The notes under the pieces are model-generated. The model made no database searches, was not told the origin of the DNA, and worked only from the letters and a program-made list of their open reading frames with translations. A stretch of 64,000 bases of DNA from contig CALLIK010000002.1 in the NCBI GenBank assembly GCA_938009235.1, positions 124,001-188,000 of the forward strand. Reading direction: 5' to 3'. Positions 19,333 to 28,758 of this stretch are shown here, one piece after another; position 1 is the stretch's first letter, and every line of letters starts with the position of its first letter. The position numbers and the translations under genes are program-made. The stretch comes from an uncultured Caulobacterales bacterium. Lineage in GTDB: Bacteria; Pseudomonadota; Alphaproteobacteria; Caulobacterales; Maricaulaceae.

Positions 19333-20388
19333 ATGGACCTCTTGACGCCCCCTCACCCTGAAACAGATGCAGACTGCTACCTCATCTTCCGCGACAAGGA
19401 TTTGGCGTATGATGGGCATTTATTTGTTGGGGTCAGTTCAACAGGCATATTTTGCCGCCCAGGATGCCCCGCAAAAATGCCTAAGCCTGAGAACTGTAGC
19501 TTTTACCAAACTGCGGAACAGGCGATTTCCGCAGGCCACCGTGCCTGCAAACGATGCCACCCAGCGGGCGGTGATACAGCCTTGATCAAACACCTCATCA
19601 GTTTGGTTGAAGACGAACCAGAGATGAAATTCACGCAAGCCAGTTTGACGCAACGAGGAATTGACCCGTCAACGGCGCGGCGGCATTTTCTCAATCGATT
19701 TGGGATGAGTTTCACAGACTATGCCCGCGCACGCCGATTGGGACGCGCGGCGCGTACGTTAGCTAAAGGTGGCTCTGTGCTTGAGGCGCAATTGGACGCT
19801 GGATTTGAAAGTGCCTCAGGGTTTCGAACAGCTTACGCCAAGACTTTCGGAAGCGCCCCCGTCAAAGGACACGCAACGCCTTTGTCTATCGATTGGATAG
19901 AGACGCCAATGGGACGTATGATTACGATTTCTGATGAGACTGCGCTATATTTGCTAGAGTTTACCAACCGAAAAAATATGCGGCGACAATTCGACCGTTT
20001 ACGTAAAATACAAGGCCGCGCTGTTTTACCGGGCCGCACAGATATAACAGTTCAAATTGAATCTGAACTCTCCCGTTATTTCGCGGGCGAACTTACGCAT
20101 TTCAAAACACCACTCGCCACATCAGGCACAGAGTTTCAACGTCAAACGTGGGACGCGTTGCAAACCATTCCACACGGAGAAACACGGTCCTATGCGCAAC
20201 TGGCCGAGATGATCGGAAAACCAGCCGCCGTTCGGGCCGTTGCCTCTGCCAATGCCAATAATGGATTAGCTCTCATTATTCCCTGCCACCGCGTCATCGC
20301 AAAAAATGGCGGACTTGGCGGGTATGCTGGCGGGTTGAAACGCAAGCAAGAGTTACTGGATTTAGAGGCCCGCGCCCCAAAAAATTAA
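19333..20388 (+). CDS. ada: Bifunctional Ada: methyl-phosphotriester sensor, AraC-type regulator and O6-methylguanine-DNA methyltransferase
   Basis: 351 residues with all three Ada parts. Residues ~10-80 form the zinc-binding sensor with four Cys (IFCRPGCPAK ... CKRC); ~85-170 the AraC-type HTH (IDPSTARRHFLNRFGMSFTDYARARRLGRAART); ~185-345 the methyltransferase with active site IIPCHRVIAKNGGLGGYAGG. The protein repairs alkylated DNA and, once methylated at the N-terminal Cys, activates its own regulon. The stop overlaps the gspM stop by 4 bases in convergent orientation. Confidence 0.96.
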   Translation: MDLLTPPHPETDADCYLIFRDKDLAYDGHLFVGVSSTGIFCRPGCPAKMPKPENCSFYQTAEQAISAGHRACKRCHPAGGDTALIKHLISLVEDEPEMKFTQASLTQRGIDPSTARRHFLNRFGMSFTDYARARRLGRAARTLAKGGSVLEAQLDAGFESASGFRTAYAKTFGSAPVKGHATPLSIDWIETPMGRMITISDETALYLLEFTNRKNMRRQFDRLRKIQGRAVLPGRTDITVQIESELSRYFAGELTHFKTPLATSGTEFQRQTWDALQTIPHGETRSYAQLAEMIGKPAAVRAVASANANNGLALIIPCHRVIAKNGGLGGYAGGLKRKQELLDLEARAPKN

Positions 20389-20834
20389 TTGGGCGTAAGC
20401 GTGAACTGTGCGTTCAAATTTCCGTTTTGCCCTGTACTGATCAAGGCACTGTTTACGTCAACACGATAGCCCGTAATGATGTCATTCATTACACCATAAA
20501 ACGCAGTCGTCGTAACATCCTCAATCCAAATCGTCAGGCCTTCATTGTCTTGCGGTTCCATCCGCGAAAGGTCGACACCACGTTTACGCGCCACATCAAT
20601 CAGAGCGCCGCGCGTAAACTCTTCGCGGTCTCCACTGACTGAGCCTACATTTAATTTCGGCGCAGCTCGAAGCCAAAGCTCACGATCTGTTTGCGCCGCT
20701 TGAAGTTCGGCTTGACCGCTTGGCTTGCTCTCTCGCGTAACAGCGAACCAGACCAGAAAAAGAACAAGCATCGCCGCCATGACCATCAGCAGAACACGCT
20801 CTCGCGGTTCGCGAGATTGGAACCACGTTATCAT
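20385..20834 (-). CDS. gspM: Type II secretion system protein GspM
   Basis: 149 residues, last gene of the gsp operon here. A single N-terminal membrane helix (ERVLLMVMAAMLVLFLVWFAV, ~12-32) with a short cytosolic WFQSREPRE lead and a periplasmic ferredoxin-like domain fits GspM, an inner-membrane platform protein that binds GspL. Identification rests on position plus topology, as GspM sequences are weakly conserved. The ATGA overlap with gspL indicates coupled translation. Confidence 0.85.
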   Translation of the reverse strand: MITWFQSREPRERVLLMVMAAMLVLFLVWFAVTRESKPSGQAELQAAQTDRELWLRAAPKLNVGSVSGDREEFTRGALIDVARKRGVDLSRMEPQDNEGLTIWIEDVTTTAFYGVMNDIITGYRVDVNSALISTGQNGNLNAQFTLTPN

Positions 20835-21913
20835 GATGCTTCTCCTATGCTCAATGTGGCTTCACCAACAAAAGCCCCCTCTTGTTCGCGAACACCGCCC
20901 GTTGTCAAAACACCGCCGGCCTTCGAGATCGCAGCCTCCACCTGAGCCGCCGCGCCAAAACTTGGATAAATCAGGCGCAGGCGTAACACCTTGTCAGCCG
21001 CATTATATCGCAGTTGATCCACGCGCATATCCTCAAAGCCAGAGAGGCCTGAGAAAAGAATCGAAGAGAGATCTAAAAATCCTGTCGGTGTAGTCGGGCC
21101 CGCTTTCAAAGATTGCGCCGCTTTGCGTCCTGGGTTGGAAGGCGCACGATTACCCGTTGCCGCTAAATACTCAGCAGCGGTCTGCGCCCGTAAATCTTTA
21201 GCTTGCGCGCCCGCCGCTCGGGCTTGAACGCCCCCCCAAACAAATAACGCAAGTGCCGCCGTCGCAGCAAGTGCCCCGAAACGAATCAATGGAACGCGCG
21301 GCACATTAATATTTGAGCGCGCACGATAATCTCCTTGCAACAGATTTAATCCGCGACCTGCAAACAGGCCCTCAGCGAATAGAGCCGCAAGTTTCCCATC
21401 ACTGACGCGGCCCAAAGTTTCATCCGTCCAATCCAAATCTAACGCTGCCCGTGAGGGCTCAACCGCGCGATCAATAACGTGGAGGGCTTTGTCACCCGAT
21501 AGTAGATCATAATCCGCATAAACCGCCTTAGGGCGCAACCCGCCCAAAGTTTCCAACAAGCGGTCCATGACATCTTGGTCCACAATCGCGAGATGCGGTG
21601 GCTGACTGTCAGAGAGTGCAAAGTGCAAATCTTCGGCATTATTTGCAATATCGTCCTCGCGTGCAAAACGCGCCATTTTCAATTGTTGTGCACGGCCCGC
21701 TTTCGGCAGGTCAGTTTCATAAATCCGTACCCATTGACCTGGCAAAATAATCGTAAGGTCTGTGACCTCTAAATCAGGTAATTGCGTAGATGGGACACGG
21801 CGTGTTTCATAGCCGAGCCCCGCTCCCTGGCCAGTCTCTTGCCCTGACGCTGTCGCGACAATCGCTTCGCCGCCATCAAGGCTTGGCAAAATAAGTAATG
21901 TCGATGCCGCCAT
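20831..21913 (-). CDS. gspL: Type II secretion system protein GspL
   Basis: 360 residues. A cytosolic actin-like N-terminal domain (TDLTIILPGQWVRIYETDLPKAGRAQQLKMARFAREDDIA) that recruits the GspE ATPase is followed by one membrane helix (~225-242, LAATAALALFVWGGV) and a periplasmic ferredoxin-like domain. The start ATG overlaps the gspK stop as TAATG. Length and layout are normal for GspL. Confidence 0.9.
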   Translation of the reverse strand: MAASTLLILPSLDGGEAIVATASGQETGQGAGLGYETRRVPSTQLPDLEVTDLTIILPGQWVRIYETDLPKAGRAQQLKMARFAREDDIANNAEDLHFALSDSQPPHLAIVDQDVMDRLLETLGGLRPKAVYADYDLLSGDKALHVIDRAVEPSRAALDLDWTDETLGRVSDGKLAALFAEGLFAGRGLNLLQGDYRARSNINVPRVPLIRFGALAATAALALFVWGGVQARAAGAQAKDLRAQTAAEYLAATGNRAPSNPGRKAAQSLKAGPTTPTGFLDLSSILFSGLSGFEDMRVDQLRYNAADKVLRLRLIYPSFGAAAQVEAAISKAGGVLTTGGVREQEGAFVGEATLSIGEAS

Positions 21914-22986
21914 TAGCGTGCGTCCACTTCAGTTTCAGATTTAGTTTCAGTTTTGGTTTTGATCTCAGGCCGGAATGACTCTTGCCCCCACCCGCGATAT
22001 GTCAGGCGCAGGGCACCCGTGTCCACCCCATCATACCGATATGTTCGCGCACGTTCAGCAAGCCCTACTTGTGTTGTGACTTCGACAAAAATGGCTGAGA
22101 CCTCTATGCTCACTCTATCGAGGTTCAAGTCTTCAACGGTTATTTCAGTCTTCTTCGTCTCCAAACCAGACGCCGAATATCCTGTCAAAGGCGGACGGTC
22201 ACGTATTAACATTTCAGCAGCAGGAACGGCATCCTCACCAGATGAAGACCCTGAAATCGCAACCGCAAGAACGGCTAGTCTTTCAGGCTGCAAACTATTC
22301 ACATTCACACTCATCGCCGTCGTATCACCATTTTCGTCTTGAGTACTTGGAGGTCCCGTACAGACGAAAGGTTGGAAAAGCTCCCAAAGGTCTTCGTCCA
22401 TGCCGTTCAAGGCGCGCATTTCATCAGGGCTTCGTAGGGCCGTGTCCGCGGTGCGATACGGAGGCTTGCGGCGCAAGTAATTTCCATCTTCCGCGCCGCC
22501 AGGTGTAAGTTGTTGATCTGGGTCCTGCCAATCCACGAGAGCGCTCGATAATGCGACAGCTTGGTTTTGCGGTACGCCAAGCAGTTTCGCTAGTTCCGTA
22601 AACTCCAACATAGCCTGACCATTTTGCTCGCCTGTTTCAAACAGGACGGAATTTAAATTGAAGCAATGACTCGCATCTTTAAGCGTCAGTGTAATCGCGC
22701 CGCCAGGCGTTGGTAAAACTAAAGGCGCATTCGCTTGCAGGAGGGCTGATTTCGCAGCGGGTTCCATCTCTAGGAAATCCGTCTCTAAATAGGCCGTGAT
22801 AAAATCCTCAGCCCCGCGCGCCTGCCAATCAACTTGCGCATAGGCTTGAACATTAATCGTACGCCGAACGGCCAGACGAATATCATCCATTAAAGCCACA
22901 GTCATTGCCGCCATAACCGTCATGATCAACAAAGTTGTCAGAAGGATTGTTCCTTTTTCGGATTGAGATTTGGATGTCTGGCTCAT
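21913..22986 (-). CDS. gspK: Type II secretion system minor pseudopilin GspK
   Basis: 357 residues. The N-terminus EKGTILLTTLLIMTVMAAMTVALMDDIRLAVRR is a prepilin-like hydrophobic helix after a Gly, as in GspK, which lacks the usual Glu5. The long globular part with DWQDPDQQLTPGGAED and a helical domain fits GspK, the pseudopilus tip initiator with GspI and GspJ. It follows gspJ with a 4-base overlap. Confidence 0.92.
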   Translation of the reverse strand: MSQTSKSQSEKGTILLTTLLIMTVMAAMTVALMDDIRLAVRRTINVQAYAQVDWQARGAEDFITAYLETDFLEMEPAAKSALLQANAPLVLPTPGGAITLTLKDASHCFNLNSVLFETGEQNGQAMLEFTELAKLLGVPQNQAVALSSALVDWQDPDQQLTPGGAEDGNYLRRKPPYRTADTALRSPDEMRALNGMDEDLWELFQPFVCTGPPSTQDENGDTTAMSVNVNSLQPERLAVLAVAISGSSSGEDAVPAAEMLIRDRPPLTGYSASGLETKKTEITVEDLNLDRVSIEVSAIFVEVTTQVGLAERARTYRYDGVDTGALRLTYRGWGQESFRPEIKTKTETKSETEVDAR

Positions 22987-23633
22987 AAGCCCAACTCGAA
23001 CAAATGAGTTGTCTCACGCCCGCGTAGGTCTGTGATTAGGACCTCTAAAGCAGCAACCTCTGTCTCAGAATAATCACTCCCATCATTAGGCACGGTCCAA
23101 TTATCCAGCCGAACATCCACACTCAAAACCCGAGATACATGATAAATCTGCACATCGCGAATGTTGTCGACAATAACGCGACTTCTCCATAAGCCTAATT
23201 CAGACGGGTTTTCATGCGGCAGGCTTTCGCGGATGAATTGTCCATCGCGGAACATATATCGCACGCGCTCAGCTTGGCCTCGCTTCGCACCCGCAGGATT
23301 AGATCGACCTAACCGCGTGAAGGTCAACAGCGCCTCGCCATCAGTTGTGACAAGTGTACGTTCTGCTCCGCCAAAGCCATCCCGCGCAGGCCGTAAATCT
23401 ATAGCGGACATATCAGCGCGTAAAATAGATCGAAATGCTGCCACATCTGATAGCTCTGTTGAGGCTTCGTCTAGGCGGTCTTTGGCCGCAAAAGTCTGGA
23501 ACATCGCGCCCATCGTGCCTGCGCTAATGAGAGAGAAAATAAACAGGGAAATCAAGACTTCAACCAATGTGAAGCCACATTGGTTAGGGTATGGGTGATT
23601 GGAATTTTTCTTAATGGGCTTTGTTATCTTCAT
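22983..23633 (-). CDS. gspJ: Type II secretion system minor pseudopilin GspJ
   Basis: 216 residues from ATG 23633, chosen because it overlaps the gspI stop as ATGA; the ORF track start is four codons longer. The prepilin peptidase site is visible (CGFTLVEVLISLFIFSL). GspJ forms the pseudopilus tip with GspI and GspK. No prepilin peptidase gene (gspO) is in the window, so processing depends on one elsewhere. Confidence 0.9.
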   Translation of the reverse strand: MKITKPIKKNSNHPYPNQCGFTLVEVLISLFIFSLISAGTMGAMFQTFAAKDRLDEASTELSDVAAFRSILRADMSAIDLRPARDGFGGAERTLVTTDGEALLTFTRLGRSNPAGAKRGQAERVRYMFRDGQFIRESLPHENPSELGLWRSRVIVDNIRDVQIYHVSRVLSVDVRLDNWTVPNDGSDYSETEVAALEVLITDLRGRETTHLFELGL

Positions 23634-23974
23634 CGCGATAACCACGCACGGCGCGTTACAAAGAGGGCCTCATCTTGTGAGACACTTACCTCTAATTCAA
23701 ACAATCCATCTTGGGCCGTTTTTGACGTCTCTACGCGCCAATCATATTTCTGTCCGCCCGCAGATTCTTGGCCTGAGCGCATGCCGATTTTTGGTGTTAA
23801 CATACGAGTACGAATGAGCTGATTATCGGCCACAACACTAGCGTAGGTTTTATTCGTTAGGCGTTGCGTATGCGACACTGACTGTGCACCAGCGCCAGAT
23901 AACCCAACAATCGCGAGAGAGAAAATCAGAAGCGCCGCCATGACTTCGACGAGTGTAAAGCCCGCGTCCTTCAT
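23630..23974 (-). CDS. gspI: Type II secretion system minor pseudopilin GspI
   Basis: 114 residues, a normal GspI length. It has the class III signal (DAGFTLVEVMAALLIFSLAIVGL) and a short globular domain with YDWRVETSKTAQDGLFELEVSVS. Coupled to gspH by an ATGA overlap. Confidence 0.9.
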   Translation of the reverse strand: MKDAGFTLVEVMAALLIFSLAIVGLSGAGAQSVSHTQRLTNKTYASVVADNQLIRTRMLTPKIGMRSGQESAGGQKYDWRVETSKTAQDGLFELEVSVSQDEALFVTRRAWLSR

Positions 23975-24474
23975 GGTTGAAGCTCAACATTTATTTTTCC
24001 GCGCATATCAGGTGACACAAGGAAGTTTTGATCACGCCCTGATAATGAGATCGTAAAAGGCGTCACATTTCCAGTGGCATCCAGATGGATCAAAGGCACA
24101 AGCTCTTTTGTGGATGAGGCACGTGCCTTAAGGTCAATTTCTTGTCCTTCAATATCTAGTCTGACGCTCAGAATATCAAGAAAATCACGACTCGTTTCGG
24201 AAATCCACTCCCCCTCATATCGGAAAAATTCAACGCCGCTGGCATTTAATTCAACGCCGCGGACCTTTCCGTCAATGACGCTTTCACGCGCGGCAAGGTT
24301 CAAGGTTGCCGCAAGTGTTCTCACTTCGACTTGCATCGGTGACGGCGGCTTTGGCAGGTTCAAAACAACCAAGCCCGCGGTCAGCCCCAACAAGGCCAAG
24401 ACACACAAAACCTCGACAAGCGTAAAGCCTGCCTCTTTGAGTGTCTTAAATTTATTGCGTAGAGCTATTGCCAA
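23971..24474 (-). CDS. gspH: Type II secretion system pseudopilin GspH
   Basis: 167 residues. Prepilin signal EAGFTLVEVLCVLALLGLTAGLVVL followed by a beta-rich domain. The start is TTG 24474 inside the last codons of gspG; no ATG lies between it and the processing site, so the unusual start is the only one that fits. GspH links the pseudopilus tip to GspG. Confidence 0.88.
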   Translation of the reverse strand: MAIALRNKFKTLKEAGFTLVEVLCVLALLGLTAGLVVLNLPKPPSPMQVEVRTLAATLNLAARESVIDGKVRGVELNASGVEFFRYEGEWISETSRDFLDILSVRLDIEGQEIDLKARASSTKELVPLIHLDATGNVTPFTISLSGRDQNFLVSPDMRGKINVELQP

Positions 24475-24902
24475 TTCCCGATATCCGCATTTTGCTCTTC
24501 TCCGCCCGGTTCGCCATCTGCGCCAAGGGAGTAAATATCAATCTGTGAATTTTCACCTGGATTGCGATACTCATATGGATTGCCCCAAGGATCGAGTGAC
24601 ATACGTTTGATATACCCCCCCTTACGGAAGGCGGCTTCATTCGCGCCTGCAGGTGCCGCTGTCAGCGCTTCAAGTCCCTGCTGTTCAGTTGGATATTGGT
24701 TCATATCAAGATAGAACATTTCCAACGCTGTCTCGATGTTGGCAATATCGCCTTTGGCTTTCTGGAGTTGAGCTTTGCCTTGAGCCGGCAAAACATTCAG
24801 CACGACGAACGTTGTCAGCAAGCCAATAATAACAAGCGTCACCATAACTTCGACAAGCGTAAAGCCATCTTCATTTTTTTTCATTTTCATTTTCATAGTC
24901 AT
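24465..24902 (-). CDS. gspG: Type II secretion system major pseudopilin GspG
   Basis: 145 residues. It has the processing site DGFTLVEVMVTLVIIGLL and the strongly conserved body with LDMNQYPTEQQGLEAL, DPWGNPYEYRNPGE and YSLGADGEPGGE, including the acidic residues used for calcium binding. It polymerises to form the pseudopilus. An adenine-rich K/M stretch (MTMKMKMKKNE) forms the leader. Confidence 0.97.
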   Translation of the reverse strand: MTMKMKMKKNEDGFTLVEVMVTLVIIGLLTTFVVLNVLPAQGKAQLQKAKGDIANIETALEMFYLDMNQYPTEQQGLEALTAAPAGANEAAFRKGGYIKRMSLDPWGNPYEYRNPGENSQIDIYSLGADGEPGGEEQNADIGNWQ

Positions 24903-24911
24903 ATCGCCTTT

Positions 24912-26138
24912 TTAATACGCCAGCGTGTTAAGTTGTAAGATCGGAAGGAAGATAGCCGCGACGACCAATAGAACAACGCCCGCCAACAGTATGATAATTG
25001 CAGGTTCTAAAAGTGTTAGGAAGACTGTGGTTTGCGCATTAAATTCATCTTCCAAGTAGTCTGCGGACTTTGCAAACATTTTGCCCATATCGCCTGACGC
25101 TTCGCCGCCCATCACCATTTGTGTCACGAGCGGCGGAAAAACGCCTGTCTCTTTGAGGGCAGCTGACATGGGCGCGCCAGACCGAACGCGTTCAACTGCG
25201 CCCGTCATGGCATCGCGCATGACAACATTCCGAAGCGTATGCTGCGCCGTTTCCATCGCCGCTAATGCAGGCGTGCCTGCGCTCACCAAACCTGCCATTG
25301 TGCGCGAAAAACGCGCTGCATTGACGTCGCGATGCAAACGACCTGTCATCGGAACACGCAGTTTAAAGCCATCCCAACGTCGCCGCGTGAACGGGTTTTT
25401 TAGGGCGAATCTCGCGCCCACAAACAATGCAATAATCGCAATAAAAAGGAATAGACCATAAGCTTGTAGAAACTCGGACAACCAAATCGTGGCACGGGTC
25501 AGGGGCGGTAAGTCCTGACCGAACGTTTCGAATTGTTCGACCACTTTCGGGACAACGAAAATCATCAACACAACAATGACAATTAAAGCCACCGCCGACA
25601 AAACCATCGGATAGGCCGTCGCCCCTGCGATTTTACGGCGGATCGCCTGAGCGGCTTCGAGGTCATCTGCGAGGCGCAAGAGAACCGCAGGTAATTGCCC
25701 CGACGTTTCGCCCGACGCGACCATTGCCGTATAGAGATCAGAGAAAGCCTGCGGCTGACTGCGCATCGCTTGCGAGAGCGTCGCACCTTCGGTGACTTGA
25801 GATCGGATAGAGAGTAGCACGCCCTTCATGGCTGATTTTTCGAACTGTAACGCCGTGACGCGCAAAGCATCTTCAATCGGAGTCGCCGCATCTATCAAAA
25901 TCGCGAGTTGCCGTGTGGCGCGGGTCAGCTCTTTATGTTTGATTTTCCCCGAGCCGAATTTATTCGACGCTGAAATTTCGCCAGCTTTGACGCCTTTTTT
26001 TCGTGAACGGCTCAGATCAAGTGGCGTAAGCGCCCGCCCACGTAAAACATCACGGGCTTCGCGGGCACTCGCTGCCATGAGCGTTCCAGAGCGTTTAACG
26101 CCGCCCGCGTCAATCGCGTTATAATCGAAAGCGTCCAA
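24912..26138 (-). CDS. gspF: Type II secretion system inner-membrane platform protein GspF
   Basis: 408 residues, the usual length. Two homologous cytosolic helical domains (LTRATRQLAILIDAATPIEDAL... and FSRTMAGLVSAGTPALAAMETAQ) alternate with membrane segments at ~175-200, ~225-245 and ~380-403. GspF couples the GspE ATPase to pseudopilus assembly. It starts 3 bases after the gspE stop. Confidence 0.96.
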   Translation of the reverse strand: MDAFDYNAIDAGGVKRSGTLMAASAREARDVLRGRALTPLDLSRSRKKGVKAGEISASNKFGSGKIKHKELTRATRQLAILIDAATPIEDALRVTALQFEKSAMKGVLLSIRSQVTEGATLSQAMRSQPQAFSDLYTAMVASGETSGQLPAVLLRLADDLEAAQAIRRKIAGATAYPMVLSAVALIVIVVLMIFVVPKVVEQFETFGQDLPPLTRATIWLSEFLQAYGLFLFIAIIALFVGARFALKNPFTRRRWDGFKLRVPMTGRLHRDVNAARFSRTMAGLVSAGTPALAAMETAQHTLRNVVMRDAMTGAVERVRSGAPMSAALKETGVFPPLVTQMVMGGEASGDMGKMFAKSADYLEDEFNAQTTVFLTLLEPAIIILLAGVVLLVVAAIFLPILQLNTLAY

Positions 26139-26141
26139 GGT

Positions 26142-27647
26142 TTAAATTGCCTCTGCAGAATGCGCCGAGCAGACACGGAGGACTTCTTCAGAACTGGTCT
26201 CGCCCGCCAAAATAGCGTCAGCACCGCTTTGCAAAAGCGTCTTTCTAGATTTGAACGCATAAGCGGCCATGTCAGTTTCTGACGCACCATCATGAATCAT
26301 CTGGCGAAGCGTGTCATCATTGATGACCATTTCGTACAGGCCTACTCGTTTTTGATATCCAATATTCTGGCACTGCATACATCCGGTTGGTTTATGGAAT
26401 GTTGCGCCAAATTTGACGCCAAGCTCTGTGCATTCCGACGCCGTTGGTTCATATGGAGTTTTACAATGATCACACAATCTTCGAACCAAACGTTGCGCCA
26501 CGAGCGCCGTCACAGTTGAGGATAGCAAAAACGGCTCGACGCCCATATCCCGCAGACGCGCAATCGCAGCCACGGCAGAATTTGTATGTACTGTCGAGAG
26601 AACCAAATGACCCGTCAGCGCGGCTTGGACGGCAATCTCGGCTGTCTCTGGGTCACGGATTTCGCCGACCATCACAACGTCAGGGTCTTGACGCAAAATA
26701 GCCCGAAGGCCCGCCGCAAAGCTCATCCCAACTTTATCGTTCACTTGAGTTTGCCCAATTCCGTCAAGCGCATATTCAACAGGGTCTTCAACCGTCAACA
26801 CATTACGTGTGCCGTCATTCAAACGAGAGAGCGCCCCATAAAGCGTCGTTGTCTTACCTGAGCCCGTTGGACCTGTGACAAGAATAATACCATTCGGACG
26901 CGCTAACATCGCTTGGAAGTCCGTCAACATTTCGGCGTCCATACCCAACTCGGATAGGCCAATGCCTTGGCTATCTTTTTCCAAAATCCGCATCACTAGA
27001 CGCTCGCCGTGACGCGCGGGCAATGTCGAGACCCGCACATCAATTTGGCGCTCGCCAAGATTAAAGGAGAAACGTCCATCCTGCGGGACACGTTTATTGG
27101 CAATATCCAAACGCGCCATAACTTTCACGCGGCTGACCAGTACAGATGCGAGCCGCGCGGGCAGCGATAATTTTTCCGTCAATGATCCATCAATGCGGAA
27201 CCGCACAGATAGGCGTTCCTCATATGGCTCAACGTGAATGTCTGAGGCGCGGGAGCGAATGGCTTCCTGCAAGATGCCATTGATCAAGCGGATAACAGGT
27301 GCATCATCTGCATCGTCCAAAAGGTCAGACGTTTTCGGCAAACCCGACGCAAGTTGGGATAAGTCCTCTGGGTCGCCAATGGCCGCGTCGGCGGAACTGT
27401 TCAAATCAGATTGCGCATAAGTTTTCGAAATCAAATTGGAAAATGCTGTTGCATCCATAGCCTCGGGACGAATGGGCCGACCAAACACGCGGCGGGCTTC
27501 AAGTAACGCCTCGCGCGCAACACCGGGGCGATGCGCTAAAACGGGAATGCCCTCATCCCCTTCGGTCACGACGATGCCATGAAGGCGCGCGAAGGCGTAA
27601 GACAATGGCGGCGCAGATGACGCAATGACAAGTGTTTCAGTTTCCAT
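26142..27647 (-). CDS. gspE: Type II secretion system ATPase GspE
   Basis: 501 residues from ATG 27647 (METETLVIAS); the ORF track extends 18 codons further without support. Motifs: Walker A GPTGSGKTTTLYGAL, Asp box EDPVEYALDGIGQTQV, Walker B RAILRQDPDVVMVGEIRD, His box TGHLVLSTVHTNSA, and a zinc-binding four-Cys insert (CDHCKTPYEP ... CMQC). It powers pseudopilus extension. It is the first gene of gspEFGHIJKLM here; gspC and gspD are not upstream, where an ABC transporter gene runs the other way. Confidence 0.96.
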   Translation of the reverse strand: METETLVIASSAPPLSYAFARLHGIVVTEGDEGIPVLAHRPGVAREALLEARRVFGRPIRPEAMDATAFSNLISKTYAQSDLNSSADAAIGDPEDLSQLASGLPKTSDLLDDADDAPVIRLINGILQEAIRSRASDIHVEPYEERLSVRFRIDGSLTEKLSLPARLASVLVSRVKVMARLDIANKRVPQDGRFSFNLGERQIDVRVSTLPARHGERLVMRILEKDSQGIGLSELGMDAEMLTDFQAMLARPNGIILVTGPTGSGKTTTLYGALSRLNDGTRNVLTVEDPVEYALDGIGQTQVNDKVGMSFAAGLRAILRQDPDVVMVGEIRDPETAEIAVQAALTGHLVLSTVHTNSAVAAIARLRDMGVEPFLLSSTVTALVAQRLVRRLCDHCKTPYEPTASECTELGVKFGATFHKPTGCMQCQNIGYQKRVGLYEMVINDDTLRQMIHDGASETDMAAYAFKSRKTLLQSGADAILAGETSSEEVLRVCSAHSAEAI

Positions 27648-27843
27648 GTTAGCATAGCCTAGCGCGTTGACTGCGCGCTGGGAAGCCGCTGCGCATGACA
27701 AATCAGAGACATTAAGTCTCTTTCTGTGTTTTAATCACCCAAGGCTTACTTTATCGTTAATCGATATTAATTGTTGTTTTGCGATATGGAGCATGCTTAG
27801 ACAGAAGCCACACTACACATCCATTTGTGTTCGGGGGAATGCC

Positions 27844-28758
27844 ATGTTGTCGATTAAAAATATCTCTAAGAGTTTTGGGAACGTTCACGCGCTCAAAGAT
27901 ATCTCGCTTGATCTAAAGCCAGGTCTGTTCGGATTACTGGGCCCAAACGGTGCGGGTAAATCCACACTCATGCGAACATTGGCAACGCTACAAAATGCGG
28001 ACACTGGTTCCATCACGCTTAATGGCGTTGATATCCAAGCCAATCCAAACGCTATGCGATCTACCCTCGGCTATTTGCCTCAAGATTTCGGCGTCTACCC
28101 CCGCATGAGCGCGAAAGCCTTATTGGATCATATCGCTATCTTGAAAGGCGTCGAGCCGAAAAAAGAACGCGAGGCGCAAATTTTGTCTCTGTTAAAAAAT
28201 GTCAATTTATTGAAACATAGTTCTGCGAATGTCTCGACCTATTCTGGCGGCATGCGTCAACGCTTTGGCGTGGCTCAAGCCATGTTGGGTGACCCAAAAG
28301 TCCTCATCGTTGATGAGCCAACAGCGGGTCTTGATCCGTTTGAGCGTCAACGCTTCCTCGACCTTCTCTCCGAAGCGGGCGAAGACAAAGTCATCATTCT
28401 CTCAACTCATATTGTAGAAGATGTTCGCGATCTCTGTTCTGACATGGCGATCATGGGCGCAGGTCAATTGATTGCGCGCGGCGCACCCGAAAACTTTATC
28501 AAGACAATTGATGGACGCGTCTGGCGCAATGTCATGGATAAAGCCGAAGCCGAAAAGTTCGTAAATGTTGCAGGCTTTCTCAACAAACGTCAAAAGCGCG
28601 GCCAAACTGAAGTCTCCATGCTCGGCCTAGATTTCAACGACACCCCTCCAGCACCAGGCTTCACTAAAGTTGAGGTCAATCTTGAAGATGCCTATTTTGC
28701 CTTCCTGAATGGCCATGTGAAACAGTCCGCATTGGGAGGCACCATGTATGTTGCGTAA
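27844..28758 (+). CDS. ABC transporter ATP-binding protein (partner of the permease/M1 peptidase)
   Basis: 304 residues from ATG 27844, behind GGGGGA; the longer ORF from 27667 reads through intergenic DNA. Motifs: Walker A LLGPNGAGKSTLM, Q-loop YLPQDFGVYPRM, signature YSGGMRQRFGVAQA, Walker B VLIVDEPTAGLDP, switch STHIVEDV. The gene overlaps the next by 11 bases, so the two almost certainly form one transporter. This family pairs an ABC-2-type permease with an M1 peptidase; the substrate is not known. Confidence 0.93.
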   Translation: MLSIKNISKSFGNVHALKDISLDLKPGLFGLLGPNGAGKSTLMRTLATLQNADTGSITLNGVDIQANPNAMRSTLGYLPQDFGVYPRMSAKALLDHIAILKGVEPKKEREAQILSLLKNVNLLKHSSANVSTYSGGMRQRFGVAQAMLGDPKVLIVDEPTAGLDPFERQRFLDLLSEAGEDKVIILSTHIVEDVRDLCSDMAIMGAGQLIARGAPENFIKTIDGRVWRNVMDKAEAEKFVNVAGFLNKRQKRGQTEVSMLGLDFNDTPPAPGFTKVEVNLEDAYFAFLNGHVKQSALGGTMYVA

